A DNA stretch of 64,000 nt from Candidatus Promineifilum breve (GTDB lineage Bacteria; Chloroflexota; Anaerolineae; Promineifilales; Promineifilaceae), in assembly GCF_900066015.1 (NCBI RefSeq), contig NZ_LN890655.1, positions 992,001-1,056,000 on the forward strand, in the 5' to 3' direction. The position numbers were made by a program, and so were the translations under genes. Shown here piece by piece: positions 53,147 through 63,200 of the stretch. The notes under the pieces were generated by a model, which saw nothing but the letters and a program-made list of their open reading frames with translations, did no database searches and had not been told where the DNA came from. Position 1 is the first letter of the stretch; each line of letters starts with the position of its first letter.

Positions 53147-54262
53147 ATGATGAATATCGTCACCAACCGAGCATCGCGTAGAGTCCCGCTCTTATGGATG
53201 GCCGTTGTCCTCGTAGCGACAATGGTCATGCTGTCGGCCGTCCGTCCGGGCGCGGCCGAGAGCGCGGCCTCCCCCTACGTCACCAGCTATACCGTTCCCT
53301 ACGCCAACAGTGAGCCGACCCACATCATCAGCCTGGGAGCGGATGAGGTCTGGTTCACGCTCCAGAACGACAGCGCCATCGGCCGCCTCGTGGTGGCCGG
53401 CAACGGACAGCCGACGTTCACCCGCTTCCCGACCCCGACGGCCAACAGCGCGCCCTACGATTTGGCCTACGACGGCCAATACATCTGGTTCACCGAACGG
53501 CAGGGCAACCGCATCGGGCGGCTGACGCCCGGCACGGGGGCCATCAGCGAAACCGTCATCCCCACGGCCGATAGCCAGCCGACAGGCATCACCGTCACGC
53601 CCGACGGCAACGTCTGGTTCGTGCAGCGGGCGACGAACAAGATCGCCCGCTACAATCCCGGCGGCGGGACGTTCGATGAGTTCACCTACCCCACCGCCGG
53701 CGCCCAGTTCGAAGACGTGGCCGCCGGCCGGAACGACAGCATTTGGGCCACAGCCCCCGGCCTCAATCAGGTCATTCAGCTATTTCCGGACAATGCCCCC
53801 AGCCAGCAGTTCGAGATCGTGCCGGTGCTCGATTTCGGTCTGCAACCCTGGCCGCCGGCCCAGATCGCCGTCGATGACGAAAAACCGTGGATCACCGCAC
53901 CATCCAAGGACCTGGTCGGCCGCTACGCGCCGGGCACACTCTCCTATTGGCGCTGGTACGAACTGTTCCATGAGGGCACGGGCGCCAGAGGGCTGTTCCT
54001 GCAACGCATGGGCGAATATTACTACACCTGGTTCACCGAGCCGGACGGCGGGCGGGCCGGGTTGCTCATTACACATCGCAGCCGGGCAACAATCCTGACG
54101 CTCTTTGAGCAACCTCTACCGGGCAGCAGCCCGCGCCCGATGAGTATCACCGCCGATCCCAATGGCACGGCCTGGATCACCGCGCCCGGCGTGAATGCCA
54201 TCATGGCCTGGCGACAACCTTACTTCTATCAGGGTTATTTGCCGGCGACGTTCGGGCAATAA
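53147..54262 (+). CDS. Secreted Vgb-like beta-propeller protein
   Basis: 371 residues. A signal peptide (about 14-38) precedes a propeller with repeated blades such as DEVWFTLQNDSAIGRL, YIWFTERQGNRIGRL, NVWFVQRATNKIARY and IWATAPGLNQVI. The blades resemble virginiamycin B lyase/NHL-type propellers, and I do not claim lyase activity. Like its two neighbours it ends with YFYQGYLP or similar and has a short C-terminal tail. Confidence 0.75.
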   Translation: MMNIVTNRASRRVPLLWMAVVLVATMVMLSAVRPGAAESAASPYVTSYTVPYANSEPTHIISLGADEVWFTLQNDSAIGRLVVAGNGQPTFTRFPTPTANSAPYDLAYDGQYIWFTERQGNRIGRLTPGTGAISETVIPTADSQPTGITVTPDGNVWFVQRATNKIARYNPGGGTFDEFTYPTAGAQFEDVAAGRNDSIWATAPGLNQVIQLFPDNAPSQQFEIVPVLDFGLQPWPPAQIAVDDEKPWITAPSKDLVGRYAPGTLSYWRWYELFHEGTGARGLFLQRMGEYYYTWFTEPDGGRAGLLITHRSRATILTLFEQPLPGSSPRPMSITADPNGTAWITAPGVNAIMAWRQPYFYQGYLPATFGQ

Positions 54263-54282
54263 ATTCACTCAAGGAAGAAGAT

Positions 54283-55758
54283 ATGACCGATAAATATCGC
54301 GTTTCGCGTCTACTGACTCTGACCAGCCTGATCGCTGCCCTGGCCGGCGTGGTTGTCCTCGCCGCCGCGGTCCACGCGCGGGCAGAGACCATTCCCGTCG
54401 CCCCGCGGGCCGTTCAGCAATCGGCTACGCTCTACCTGCCGGCTACGCTATACAGGCCGCAGATCTTATCGGAAGTCCCGATCTTCGGCGTGCAAATGTA
54501 CAACAATACGCAGCCGGATTCGCAATATTATCCCAGCCTGATTCAAAGCGGGGCCAGCTGGGTGCGCGTGGCCGTCTATTGGCAAAAGGCCGAGCCGGTC
54601 AACGTGCCGCCCGCGGAATACGATTGGGTGTTTGCCGATCGGGCCCTGGCCGCGGCCGCGCCCGCCGCGGGTGGTTTGCACATCATCGGTACAATCGAGA
54701 ACGCGCCGGAGTGGGCCGTGGCCGACCCCAACAAACAAGACGGCCCCATCAACGCCCAGAACATGGCCGACTTTGTGGAGTTTGTGGCGGCCCTCGTCGA
54801 GCGTTATGACGGCGACGGCCACCAGGACGCGCCCGGTTCGCCGGTCGTCAATTACTGGGAGTTCTATAACGAACCGGACCGCCGCCTGAACACGACCGAC
54901 GGCCGTTGGGGCCTGCATCCCACGGAGTACGCCGCGATGCTGGCCGCCGTCTATCCCGTCGTCAAGAATCAGAGCCCGAACGCCCAGGTGGTCTTCGGCG
55001 GGCTGGCTTATGATTTCTTCGAGGGTCCGTTCGTTCGCTCCTTCCTGGATGATGTCCTGGCCGCCGGGGGCGGGGCCTATTTCGACGTCTTTAATTTCCA
55101 CGCTTACCCGGGCTTCGCCTACAACTGGTTGCCGCCCGGCGTGACCGACGGCGGGCCGGGCTTGCTGGAGAAAGCGCAATACCTGCACGCCAAGCTGGCT
55201 ACCTACGGGCTGGACAAGCCGTTTGTTGTGACCGAAGCCGGTTGGCACAGCAATGACGATGTGAATCATCCCGGCAGCGAGGAAATTCAGGCCCGCTACG
55301 TGGCCCAACTCTTCGTGCAATCGCTGGCGGCCGATATCGACGTGATGATCTGGTGGATGTTAAACAATCCGGGCGATGGCGGCTGGGAGAACGGGCTGAT
55401 AACGGACGACAACCCGCCGCGCCACAAGCTGGCCTTTACCGCCTATCAGACGATTGTCGATCGGCTGACCGGCCGTGAATTCGTCCGCGTCCTGCCCGAC
55501 GCCGAAACCGGCAGCACGGCCATGGAAGCGTATGAGTTCACCGCCGCCACGGCGGGCGCGGCGCTCTACGTCGCCTGGCTCGACCCAATGTCCAGCGCGG
55601 CCACCACGACGCTGGCCCTGCCCGGTGAAACGGTCGGGATGATCAGCCTGTACGGCGTGCCCGGCGCGACGATTAGCGACGCCGCCGACGGGGCCGACGA
55701 CGGCATCGTCCACGTGCCGGTGAGCGCCCAACCCGCCTATTTCGAGGTCACGCAATGA
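54283..55758 (+). CDS. Secreted clan GH-A glycoside hydrolase
   Basis: 491 residues. A signal peptide (about 10-38) is followed by a TIM barrel beginning SEVPIFGVQMYN. The acid/base Glu lies in YWEFYNEPDRR (NEP motif) and the nucleophile in PFVVTEAGWHSNDD. A C-terminal beta-domain (about 395-490, ATAGAALYVAWLD) follows. The motifs fit GH5/GH39-like families. Substrate is not predictable. It overlaps the next gene by four bases. Confidence 0.85.
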   Translation: MTDKYRVSRLLTLTSLIAALAGVVVLAAAVHARAETIPVAPRAVQQSATLYLPATLYRPQILSEVPIFGVQMYNNTQPDSQYYPSLIQSGASWVRVAVYWQKAEPVNVPPAEYDWVFADRALAAAAPAAGGLHIIGTIENAPEWAVADPNKQDGPINAQNMADFVEFVAALVERYDGDGHQDAPGSPVVNYWEFYNEPDRRLNTTDGRWGLHPTEYAAMLAAVYPVVKNQSPNAQVVFGGLAYDFFEGPFVRSFLDDVLAAGGGAYFDVFNFHAYPGFAYNWLPPGVTDGGPGLLEKAQYLHAKLATYGLDKPFVVTEAGWHSNDDVNHPGSEEIQARYVAQLFVQSLAADIDVMIWWMLNNPGDGGWENGLITDDNPPRHKLAFTAYQTIVDRLTGREFVRVLPDAETGSTAMEAYEFTAATAGAALYVAWLDPMSSAATTTLALPGETVGMISLYGVPGATISDAADGADDGIVHVPVSAQPAYFEVTQ

Positions 55759-57206
55759 GAAACGCGCGCGCCGCGGCCGTGGTCTATTTGACCCTTCTTG
55801 TCGTTGTCGGCGGCTTGCTGGCCCATCAGCGGGCGAGCGCCGCGTCGATTCGCACGGCCGCGGCCGGCGCGCCTATCTGCCGCTATGGCGTCAATGCCAC
55901 CGGCGGCTCCGACGTGTTCACGGATCATGACCTGACCCAACTGCGTATCGGCTGGTATCTCAACTACGAAGCCCAGCCGTCGCCCAACCACCCGGCCGGC
56001 GTCCGCTTTGTGCCGATAATCCGGCTGACGCAGGTTGGTGTCAATGGCTTCTCCTATACGCCCAACGGCCCGGCGCTGCTGTCGGCCATCGCCGCCAGCC
56101 CCGGCGCGGCCTGGCTCATCGGCAACGAGCCGGACCGCCCCGGCCCGTCGCAGGACGACGTGGAGCCACACGTCTACGCCGCTGCCTATCACGAGCTATA
56201 CGGCCTCATCAAAGCCGCCGACCCGACCGCCCGGATCTTCGCCGGCACCATCGTGCAACCCACCCCGGTGCGGCTGATGTATCTGGATTTGGTGCTGACC
56301 AGCTACCACCAGACCTTCGGTCAGGCCATGCCCGTCGATGGTTGGAGCATCCACAACTTTATCCTGAATGAGGTCAGTTGTGCTCACAATCCGGACTGCT
56401 GGGGCGCGGAGGTCCCACCAGGCGTCGACGCGCCCCACGGCGAGATTATCAGTATCGACCAGAGCGATGACTTCAACCTCTTCACCGAGCGTATCGTGCG
56501 CTTTCGCAATTGGATGAAGCAGCGGGGCTACGGCGACCGGCCGCTCTATGTGACCGAGTATGGCATCCTGATGCCGCCTGATTACGGCTTCGACGCCAAT
56601 CGTGTCAACTTGTTCATGACCCGTTCGTTCGACTATATGACTTCGGCGACCGATCCCAACCTTGGTTACGCCGCCGACGGCTACCGTCTGGTGCAGGAGT
56701 GGTCATGGTATAGCACCAACGACGACTACTTCAACGGCTGGCTGTTTGACACGGCAACCAGGCAGTTGTCAGCGATGGGTCAGAACTTCGCCAACTATAC
56801 CGGCGGCATCGCCATCACAAATGATCTCCACCCGTGGCGGCTGGCGACAAACCCGGCCTCACCATTCACGCAGGGCGGGCCGGTCGCGGTTCAACTACGG
56901 GCCACCATCGCCAACAGCGGCAACCCGGCCGTGCCCGCCGGGCCGGCCGTGGTGCGCTTTTATCAGGGCGATCCGGCGCAGGGCGGGACGCAGATCGGCG
57001 GCGATCAGGTCGTCAATCTGGCCGGTTGCGGGGCGTTGGCCGTCGCCGGTGTCACCTGGAACAGCGCGCCGGCCGGAATGCACCGCATCTTTGTTGTTGT
57101 CGACCCCGCCGGCAGCCTGGCCGAGAGCGACGAGACGAACAATACGCGGGAATTCCCGCTGCTGATCGCCACGCAACAGACCTTCATCCCGCGGGTCGCC
57201 CGCTAA
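55755..57206 (+). CDS. Secreted glycoside hydrolase-like protein with CARDB domain
   Basis: 483 residues. A signal helix (VVYLTLLVVVGGLLA) is followed by a clan GH-A-like barrel with WLIGNEPDRPG (NEP) and PLYVTEYGILMPP (candidate nucleophile). The C-terminal about 110 residues match a CARDB-type Ig domain (RATIANSGNPAVPAGPAVVRFYQGDP). Enzyme activity is inferred from the two Glu motifs only. It is co-directional and overlapping with the previous hydrolase. Confidence 0.78.
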   Translation: MRNARAAAVVYLTLLVVVGGLLAHQRASAASIRTAAAGAPICRYGVNATGGSDVFTDHDLTQLRIGWYLNYEAQPSPNHPAGVRFVPIIRLTQVGVNGFSYTPNGPALLSAIAASPGAAWLIGNEPDRPGPSQDDVEPHVYAAAYHELYGLIKAADPTARIFAGTIVQPTPVRLMYLDLVLTSYHQTFGQAMPVDGWSIHNFILNEVSCAHNPDCWGAEVPPGVDAPHGEIISIDQSDDFNLFTERIVRFRNWMKQRGYGDRPLYVTEYGILMPPDYGFDANRVNLFMTRSFDYMTSATDPNLGYAADGYRLVQEWSWYSTNDDYFNGWLFDTATRQLSAMGQNFANYTGGIAITNDLHPWRLATNPASPFTQGGPVAVQLRATIANSGNPAVPAGPAVVRFYQGDPAQGGTQIGGDQVVNLAGCGALAVAGVTWNSAPAGMHRIFVVVDPAGSLAESDETNNTREFPLLIATQQTFIPRVAR

Positions 57207-57216
57207 GCCGCGAGTT

Positions 57217-58821
57217 GTGCGCCGCCTCGCCTCATATCCCACACCGTGGCCCGCGCGCGGGGCAGCCGTGGCCGTGCTCCTGGCGGCGCTGCTGATCGCC
57301 GCCCTGTTCTATCGCCTCACCGAACCGGAGCCGGCCATCTCCGACGCCATCGGCTATCTCGTCGCCGGGGCGCGCCTGGCCGAGGGCCACGGCCCCAGCT
57401 TTGAGGATGCCAATAACGACTTCGCCGGGCCGTTCTTTATGCCCCTGGCCTTCCAGGTGTCGCGGCCGGGCGATACGCGCCACTTTCTGGGCTTTCCGCC
57501 GGGGTTCCCGGCGCTGCTGGCCGTCGGGGCGCGGTTCAACGCCATTCAGGCCGTCGTGCCCCTGCTGGCCGGGCTGACGGTGGCCGCCACCTACTTCCTG
57601 GGTCTGGCGCTGGGCGCGAGCCGCGGCGCAAGTCTGTGGGCGGCGGGCATCCTGGCCGCCACGGCCGCCTTCTGGCAATTCGGCACGGCCGCCTGGTCGG
57701 AGATTCCGGCCACGCTGGCCGTCGCCGCCGGGATGACCCTCTACCTGCGCTCCCGGCCACCGGACGGGCGGGCGTGGTTATGGCTGCCGGCGGCCATTGT
57801 GCTGTCCTTCGGCCATTTCATCCGCTATTCCAACGTCACCTTTCTGGCCGCGCCGGCGATCTATGAACTCTATACGGCGCGGGGCAAGCTGCTGACCGAG
57901 CGCGGGCGCTGGCCGTTCTGGATCGCCATCGCCGCCGGGCTGGTCGCCATCCCCCTCTTCAACCACACTTACTATGGCGGGGCGCTGATCACCAGCTATA
58001 GCCCCAGCCACGGTTGGTATCCCTCGCCCCCTTTCGCCCCCGGCTACGCGCTGGGGCCGTCGTTCGTCAACGGCTATAGCCTGCGCGAGAGCCTGAAAAC
58101 GTTGTGGGGCAACTTTCCGCTGTTGTTGCTGCTCGCGCCGTGGGGCTTATGGCGGTTGCCGCGGCCGGGCGGCGTGCTGGCCGCCGCGGCCATCCTGTTC
58201 GGGCTGCTGCCCTACGCCTTTTATGCCTTTGCCCCGGCGGGCATCAATAGCCGTTTCCTGCTGCCGATCTTCCCCTTTGTGGCCGTCGCCGTCGGCGCGG
58301 CGCTGGCCGATTTGCTGCCGCGCCTGCGCCGGCCGCTGGGCTGGGCGGCGGGGACAGCCATCATCGCCGCGCTGCTCTTCCTGGTCAGTGGTCATTGGAC
58401 GGCCGTGACCGCAGACAACGCCGCCGCTCGCTCCACCGTGGCCCGCGTCCGCGAACTGGTCGCGCCGTTGGAGCCGGAAGCGGTGGTGCTGTCGGTCATG
58501 TACAACGACCTGATCGCCGTCTATGGCGGCCGTTCGGTGCTCAACTACCGGCGCATCCCCATCTCCGACCCGGCGCTGGGCCGCTATCGCACCGAGATGC
58601 TCGAACCGTGTCTGACCGGTTCCGTCGCCCGATTACGCGATCGCGCCATTCCGGTTTACTATATAGTCGATCAACAATCGCCGGCGTGGGATCCGCTGCC
58701 CATCCTGCAACGGCACTTCACGCTGACCGAGATGGGCGGCGCGACGCGCATCGTCCGCGTGGGCGAGCGCGTCGCCAGTGACGTAACGTTAGACGAATCG
58801 CTGTGCGGATTTGCGGAGTAG
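57217..58821 (+). CDS. GT-C-type membrane glycosyltransferase/ArnT-like protein
   Basis: 534 residues from a GTG start. About ten to eleven membrane helices follow an N-terminal helix. The first extracellular loop has PEPAISDAIGYLVAGARL, resembling the DxxYL region of ArnT/PMT family GT-C enzymes, and FPPGFPALLAV later. These use polyprenyl-phosphate sugars. It begins ten bases after the previous hydrolase gene. The specific sugar is unknown. Confidence 0.7.
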   Translation: MRRLASYPTPWPARGAAVAVLLAALLIAALFYRLTEPEPAISDAIGYLVAGARLAEGHGPSFEDANNDFAGPFFMPLAFQVSRPGDTRHFLGFPPGFPALLAVGARFNAIQAVVPLLAGLTVAATYFLGLALGASRGASLWAAGILAATAAFWQFGTAAWSEIPATLAVAAGMTLYLRSRPPDGRAWLWLPAAIVLSFGHFIRYSNVTFLAAPAIYELYTARGKLLTERGRWPFWIAIAAGLVAIPLFNHTYYGGALITSYSPSHGWYPSPPFAPGYALGPSFVNGYSLRESLKTLWGNFPLLLLLAPWGLWRLPRPGGVLAAAAILFGLLPYAFYAFAPAGINSRFLLPIFPFVAVAVGAALADLLPRLRRPLGWAAGTAIIAALLFLVSGHWTAVTADNAAARSTVARVRELVAPLEPEAVVLSVMYNDLIAVYGGRSVLNYRRIPISDPALGRYRTEMLEPCLTGSVARLRDRAIPVYYIVDQQSPAWDPLPILQRHFTLTEMGGATRIVRVGERVASDVTLDESLCGFAE

Positions 58822-58837
58822 ACAAGCGGGCCATGCT

Positions 58838-60145
58838 ATGACCGAGCCAACACTTGCCGTCATCATTCTCAACTGGAATGGCCGGGACTATCTGGAGGAT
58901 TGCCTGGCCGCGCTTATGGCCCAGACCCGGCCGGCCGAGTCGATCACCCTGGTCGACAACGGCTCCAGTGACGACTCGGTGGCCTTCGTCCGCGCCCGCT
59001 TTCCCGGCGTCGCCATTCGCGAGAACGGCGGCAATGTGGGCTTCGCCGCCGGCAACAACGCCGCGCTGCGCCGGCTGACGGCCGACGTAGCCGTACTGCT
59101 CAACCCCGACGTCATCCTGTCGCCCGACTGCCTGGCGGCGCTGGTCGCCACGCTGGCCGCCGACCCCACCATCGGCCTGGCCGGGGGCAAGCTGTGGTAT
59201 CCCGACGGCGCGAGCATCCAGCACGCCGGGGGCTTCATCACCCGGCCGCAAGCGCTGCCCGGCCACTACGGCATCGGCGAACGCGACGCGGGCCAATTCG
59301 ACACCGCCCGCGATGTGGAGTACCTCATCGGCGCGGCCGTGGCCGTGCGCCGCGAGGTTTTCGAGCAAATAGGATTTTTGGATGAGGGCTTCTTCCTGTT
59401 CTTTGAGGACGTTGACCTCTGTGCTCGGGCGCGGCGGGCTGGTTTCCGCGTCGTCTACACGCCGGCGGCCACGGGCATCCACGTCGAATCAGCCACGGCC
59501 GTGCGCGGCAGCTTCGCCTACCTGCAACGCTTCCACACCGGACGCTGGCGCTACCTGCTGAAGCACTTCCCCATCGCGATGATCCTGGCCGAAACGCTGC
59601 CGGTCGAGGCCGCCTGGCTGGCCGGGCTGGAGGCGAGCGAGCGCCGGGCGGCGGGGCTGGCCTATCTGGCGACGCGGCGGCGGCTGGTGGAGATCGGCGC
59701 GGCGCGGACACGCGAAGGGGCGGGCGACTGGTCGCCGGAGACGGAGAGGGCCATTGCGGCCGGCCTGAGCGACTTGTGGGGCCGGGCGAAAGATACAGGC
59801 CGCGACCCCGGCGCGCTGGCCCGCCTGTCGGCCGCGGCGGTGCTGGAGGAACGGCCGTTTGCCTCGGCCACGCCCCTCATCGGCCCGCTCATCGCCCGTT
59901 TCCGCAGCGCGTGGAACGACGTCGCCTCGCGCTGGTATCTGCGCCATCTCATGGAGCAGCAGAACGCCTTCAACCGGCTGGCCGTCGATCTGCTAACCAA
60001 ATATGAAGCCGAAGCCCGCGAGATGCAGGAATTGGTAGAACTGCTGGAAGAACAGGTCGTCATCTCGTCGGAAATGAGCGTGCGTTTGCAGGAGTTGGAG
60101 GCGTTGGTGAAAGAGATGGAACGGGAGGCCACAGCGCGCGCCTAG
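58838..60145 (+). CDS. GT2 glycosyltransferase with C-terminal coiled coil
   Basis: 435 residues from ATG 58838. The GT-A core has VIILNWNGRDYLEDCLAAL, VDNGSSDDSV, VLLNPDVIL (DxD-like metal site) and FLFFEDVDLCARARRAGFR, the rhamnosyltransferase-type hallmark. The remaining 150 residues are helical. The last 50 form a heptad coiled coil (EMQELVELLEEQVVISSEM). It probably adds a sugar to a cell-surface polymer. Confidence 0.88.
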   Translation: MTEPTLAVIILNWNGRDYLEDCLAALMAQTRPAESITLVDNGSSDDSVAFVRARFPGVAIRENGGNVGFAAGNNAALRRLTADVAVLLNPDVILSPDCLAALVATLAADPTIGLAGGKLWYPDGASIQHAGGFITRPQALPGHYGIGERDAGQFDTARDVEYLIGAAVAVRREVFEQIGFLDEGFFLFFEDVDLCARARRAGFRVVYTPAATGIHVESATAVRGSFAYLQRFHTGRWRYLLKHFPIAMILAETLPVEAAWLAGLEASERRAAGLAYLATRRRLVEIGAARTREGAGDWSPETERAIAAGLSDLWGRAKDTGRDPGALARLSAAAVLEERPFASATPLIGPLIARFRSAWNDVASRWYLRHLMEQQNAFNRLAVDLLTKYEAEAREMQELVELLEEQVVISSEMSVRLQELEALVKEMEREATARA

Positions 60146-60294
60146 GACGCCAATTTGTAACCCCCATATTGACAATCAGTCCGGCGGATTGTAAGCTATT
60201 TCCCATCCAGTCCGACGTTGCTTGACTAGCTAACATAGCCAACGACAATTTCATAGCGCTGTGCCCAGGCACACAATCGTCAAAGAAGTCTACC

Positions 60295-63200
60295 ATGCCC
60301 AGCAAACTAGGCCCCCATTTCATCGGCACACCCGGCTTCGAGCGCTGGTTGGCCGCCGGCCCGCGCGTGATGAAGTTCGATCCGACCAGTCTTGGGGCCA
60401 GCGCCCAGGCGCCGCCGGGCATCCTCGTCGTCGGCAAGCTCGATCAGGAAGAAGAGCAGTTGCGGCTGACCGACTGGAAGGCGCTGATGAACCGCGGCGC
60501 GACCCCCACCGACGCCGCCCGCGACCGCTTCGAGGCCCAGCGTAACATCTTCGTCGGGCCGAACAAGCCGCGCGTCGACCGCTATGCCGCCAACAGCCGC
60601 ATCGACGTCTGGGAAGACGACAACGAGATCGTGCCCGACAACCCGCGCGAGGCGCAGTGGTACGCCGAATACTGCATCGAGATGATGCGCCACTACGAAT
60701 CCATCGGCAAAAAGCGAGCCAACTTCAGTTTCGCCACCGGCACACCCGACATCCGCCCCGGCCACCCCGATGACGTCTGGCCCCACCTGCTGCCGGCCAT
60801 CCGCCACGCTCGCGACCACGGCCACTATCTGGCGTTGCACGAGTACATGGGGCCGGAGGCCGAACTGGGCGTCGGCCACAGCCAGGTTGACGTACACCGC
60901 CAGCGCATCCCCAACGCCTGGCACGGCCGCCGCGACGCCGCCGGCCAGCCCGACGAGACCTACCCCTACGGTTATTGCCCGTTGCGCTATCGCTACGTCT
61001 ATGACCAATATCTGCGCCCGGCCGGGCTGGCCGACGTGCCCCTGCTCATCACCGAGTGCGGCTGCGACGGCGTCGATGCCGTGACGCCCGACGACATGGA
61101 GGCCGGCTCGTGGACCCACCTGCGCGACGGCTTCTGGCGGCGGGCCGGCCGCGACCCGGAGCCGCACTACGCCGGGATGCTGCAATGGTACGACCAGCGA
61201 CTACGCGAAGACGATTTCGTCGTCGGGGCCATGATCTTCACCGTCGGCGCGGGCAAGCAGACCCAGTGGGAAAAATGGAACATCGCCGGCAGCGGCGTCG
61301 AGGAGCGCGTGCTGGCCCACATCGCCGCCGAACGGGACAAGCCCGATGCGCCCGTCGCCGCGCCATCGGCCGCGCAACCAACGCCGCCCGCCAAACCAGC
61401 GCCGCCGCAGAAACCCACCCCTGAACCCACCATTGCCGCGAGCAAGCCCGCGCCCGAACAGCCTGTGGCCGCCGCCGCCCCGGCTCAGGAAGGCGTCGTC
61501 ACTGCCCCGGCCGGCCTGAACCTGCGCACCACGCCGACTACCGCCGGTGGCGATGAGTCGATCATCCGCCGCCTGCTGATTGGCGAGAAGGTAACCGTCC
61601 TCGAGCGCCACTCCGACGAATGGCTGCGCGTGCGGGCCAACGGCGATACCGGCTACGTCTTCGCCGCCTACGTGTCGATCGGCGCGCCGCCCCCGCCGCC
61701 CGTCCACCAACCGCCTGTGTCGCGCTCGTCGGCCGGCTTCCAGGCGGGCATGAACGTCAACATCGGCGTCCACCCGCCCGACGTGGAGCGGCTGCGCGGC
61801 CTCAGTTGGGTGCGCTTTGTCTTCATCGCCGCCGACCGCAAGCAATCGGTCGATGACGCCTTCAACGCCACCTACGGCCCGCTCATCCGCGAATACGCCG
61901 CCGCCGGCATCCGCTCATTGATCATCCTGAATCACGAGACGGAGCACGGCAACGTGCCCTGGATCAACGGCGACTGGGCCGCCTACGCGCCTCACTTCGG
62001 CCGCGCCGCGCGCCGCGTGGCCGAGCTATGCGCCCCGTTGGGCGACATGGTGGCCTTCCAGATCTGGAACGAGGAGGATAGCGGCTGGAGCGCCGACGCG
62101 GGCAACCCCAACCCGTCGGCCCGCGGCATCCGGCCGGAAGATTTCGCCCTGGTGGTCGACGCGGCGGCGGCCAATATCCGCGCCGTCGCCCCGCAGGCCA
62201 GGATCGTCGCCGGCGGGCTGAAGACCGGCCCGCATAACGGCGTGGCCTACCTGCGGGCGGCCGTGGCCCGCTTGGGCCGCCGCCTGCCGGTGGACGCCAT
62301 CGCCTGCCATCCCTATGGACGTTATGTCAATATCGATCCCTTCTACGGCCAACAAATCGGCCGCCTGCCCGAGGCGCTGGTCGCCTACCGCAACGCCTTC
62401 CCCGACTACCCGCTGTGGATCACCGAGATCGGCATCCCCGGCGAGGACAACCCCATCGGCCCGGAGCATTACGACAAGATCGCCCTTTACATGCGCGAGT
62501 TCGTGACCGAGGTCGCCAACAACCACAGCAACCATGTGCCGGTGCTCATCTGGTTCGCCTGGACGGATCGCATGAACAACGCCGGCATCCTGACCGCCGA
62601 CGGCCGCGAGAAGCCGGGCATCTTCCAGACCTTCCAGGCGATGAAGGCCCGCGGCGTGGGCGGCAAGGTCGAGGCGCTGGAGTCGGCGCTGGAGGGGCTG
62701 GAGGCCGCAGCCGCGGCCGAGGTCGGCTTCGTGGCCGCGCCGGCCGGGCTGAATCTGCGCGCCCGGCCCATCGACGGCGAGGTGAAGAGTATCCTGGTGC
62801 CGGACACGCGGCTCGAACTGCTGGAACTGGTCGACGGCTGGTATCACGTGCGCGCTGGCGAGCTGGAGGGCTTTGTCTCGGCCGAGTGGGTCACCAGCGT
62901 GCCGCCCAAGTCGCAAGCCGCGCTGCCGGCCGAAAGCCGCGCCGGGGCCAAGCCACGAACGTCTTCCGTCGTGGGCATTCACGGCGCGCCGGGCGGGGCC
63001 GCGCCGCCGCGCCACCTGTGGGACGTGTGGACCAATTTCCTGAAGGAGATGGGCATCCGCTGGTATAAACAGTGCGAGACCGGCGACGACACCGGCGACG
63101 CTTCGATCTTCCAGTGGGTGCTGCACCTGAAGCGCAACGGCATCGAACCCATCGTGCGCTATCTGGTGAACGCCCAATTCCCCGGCAACCTGGAGGAGCG

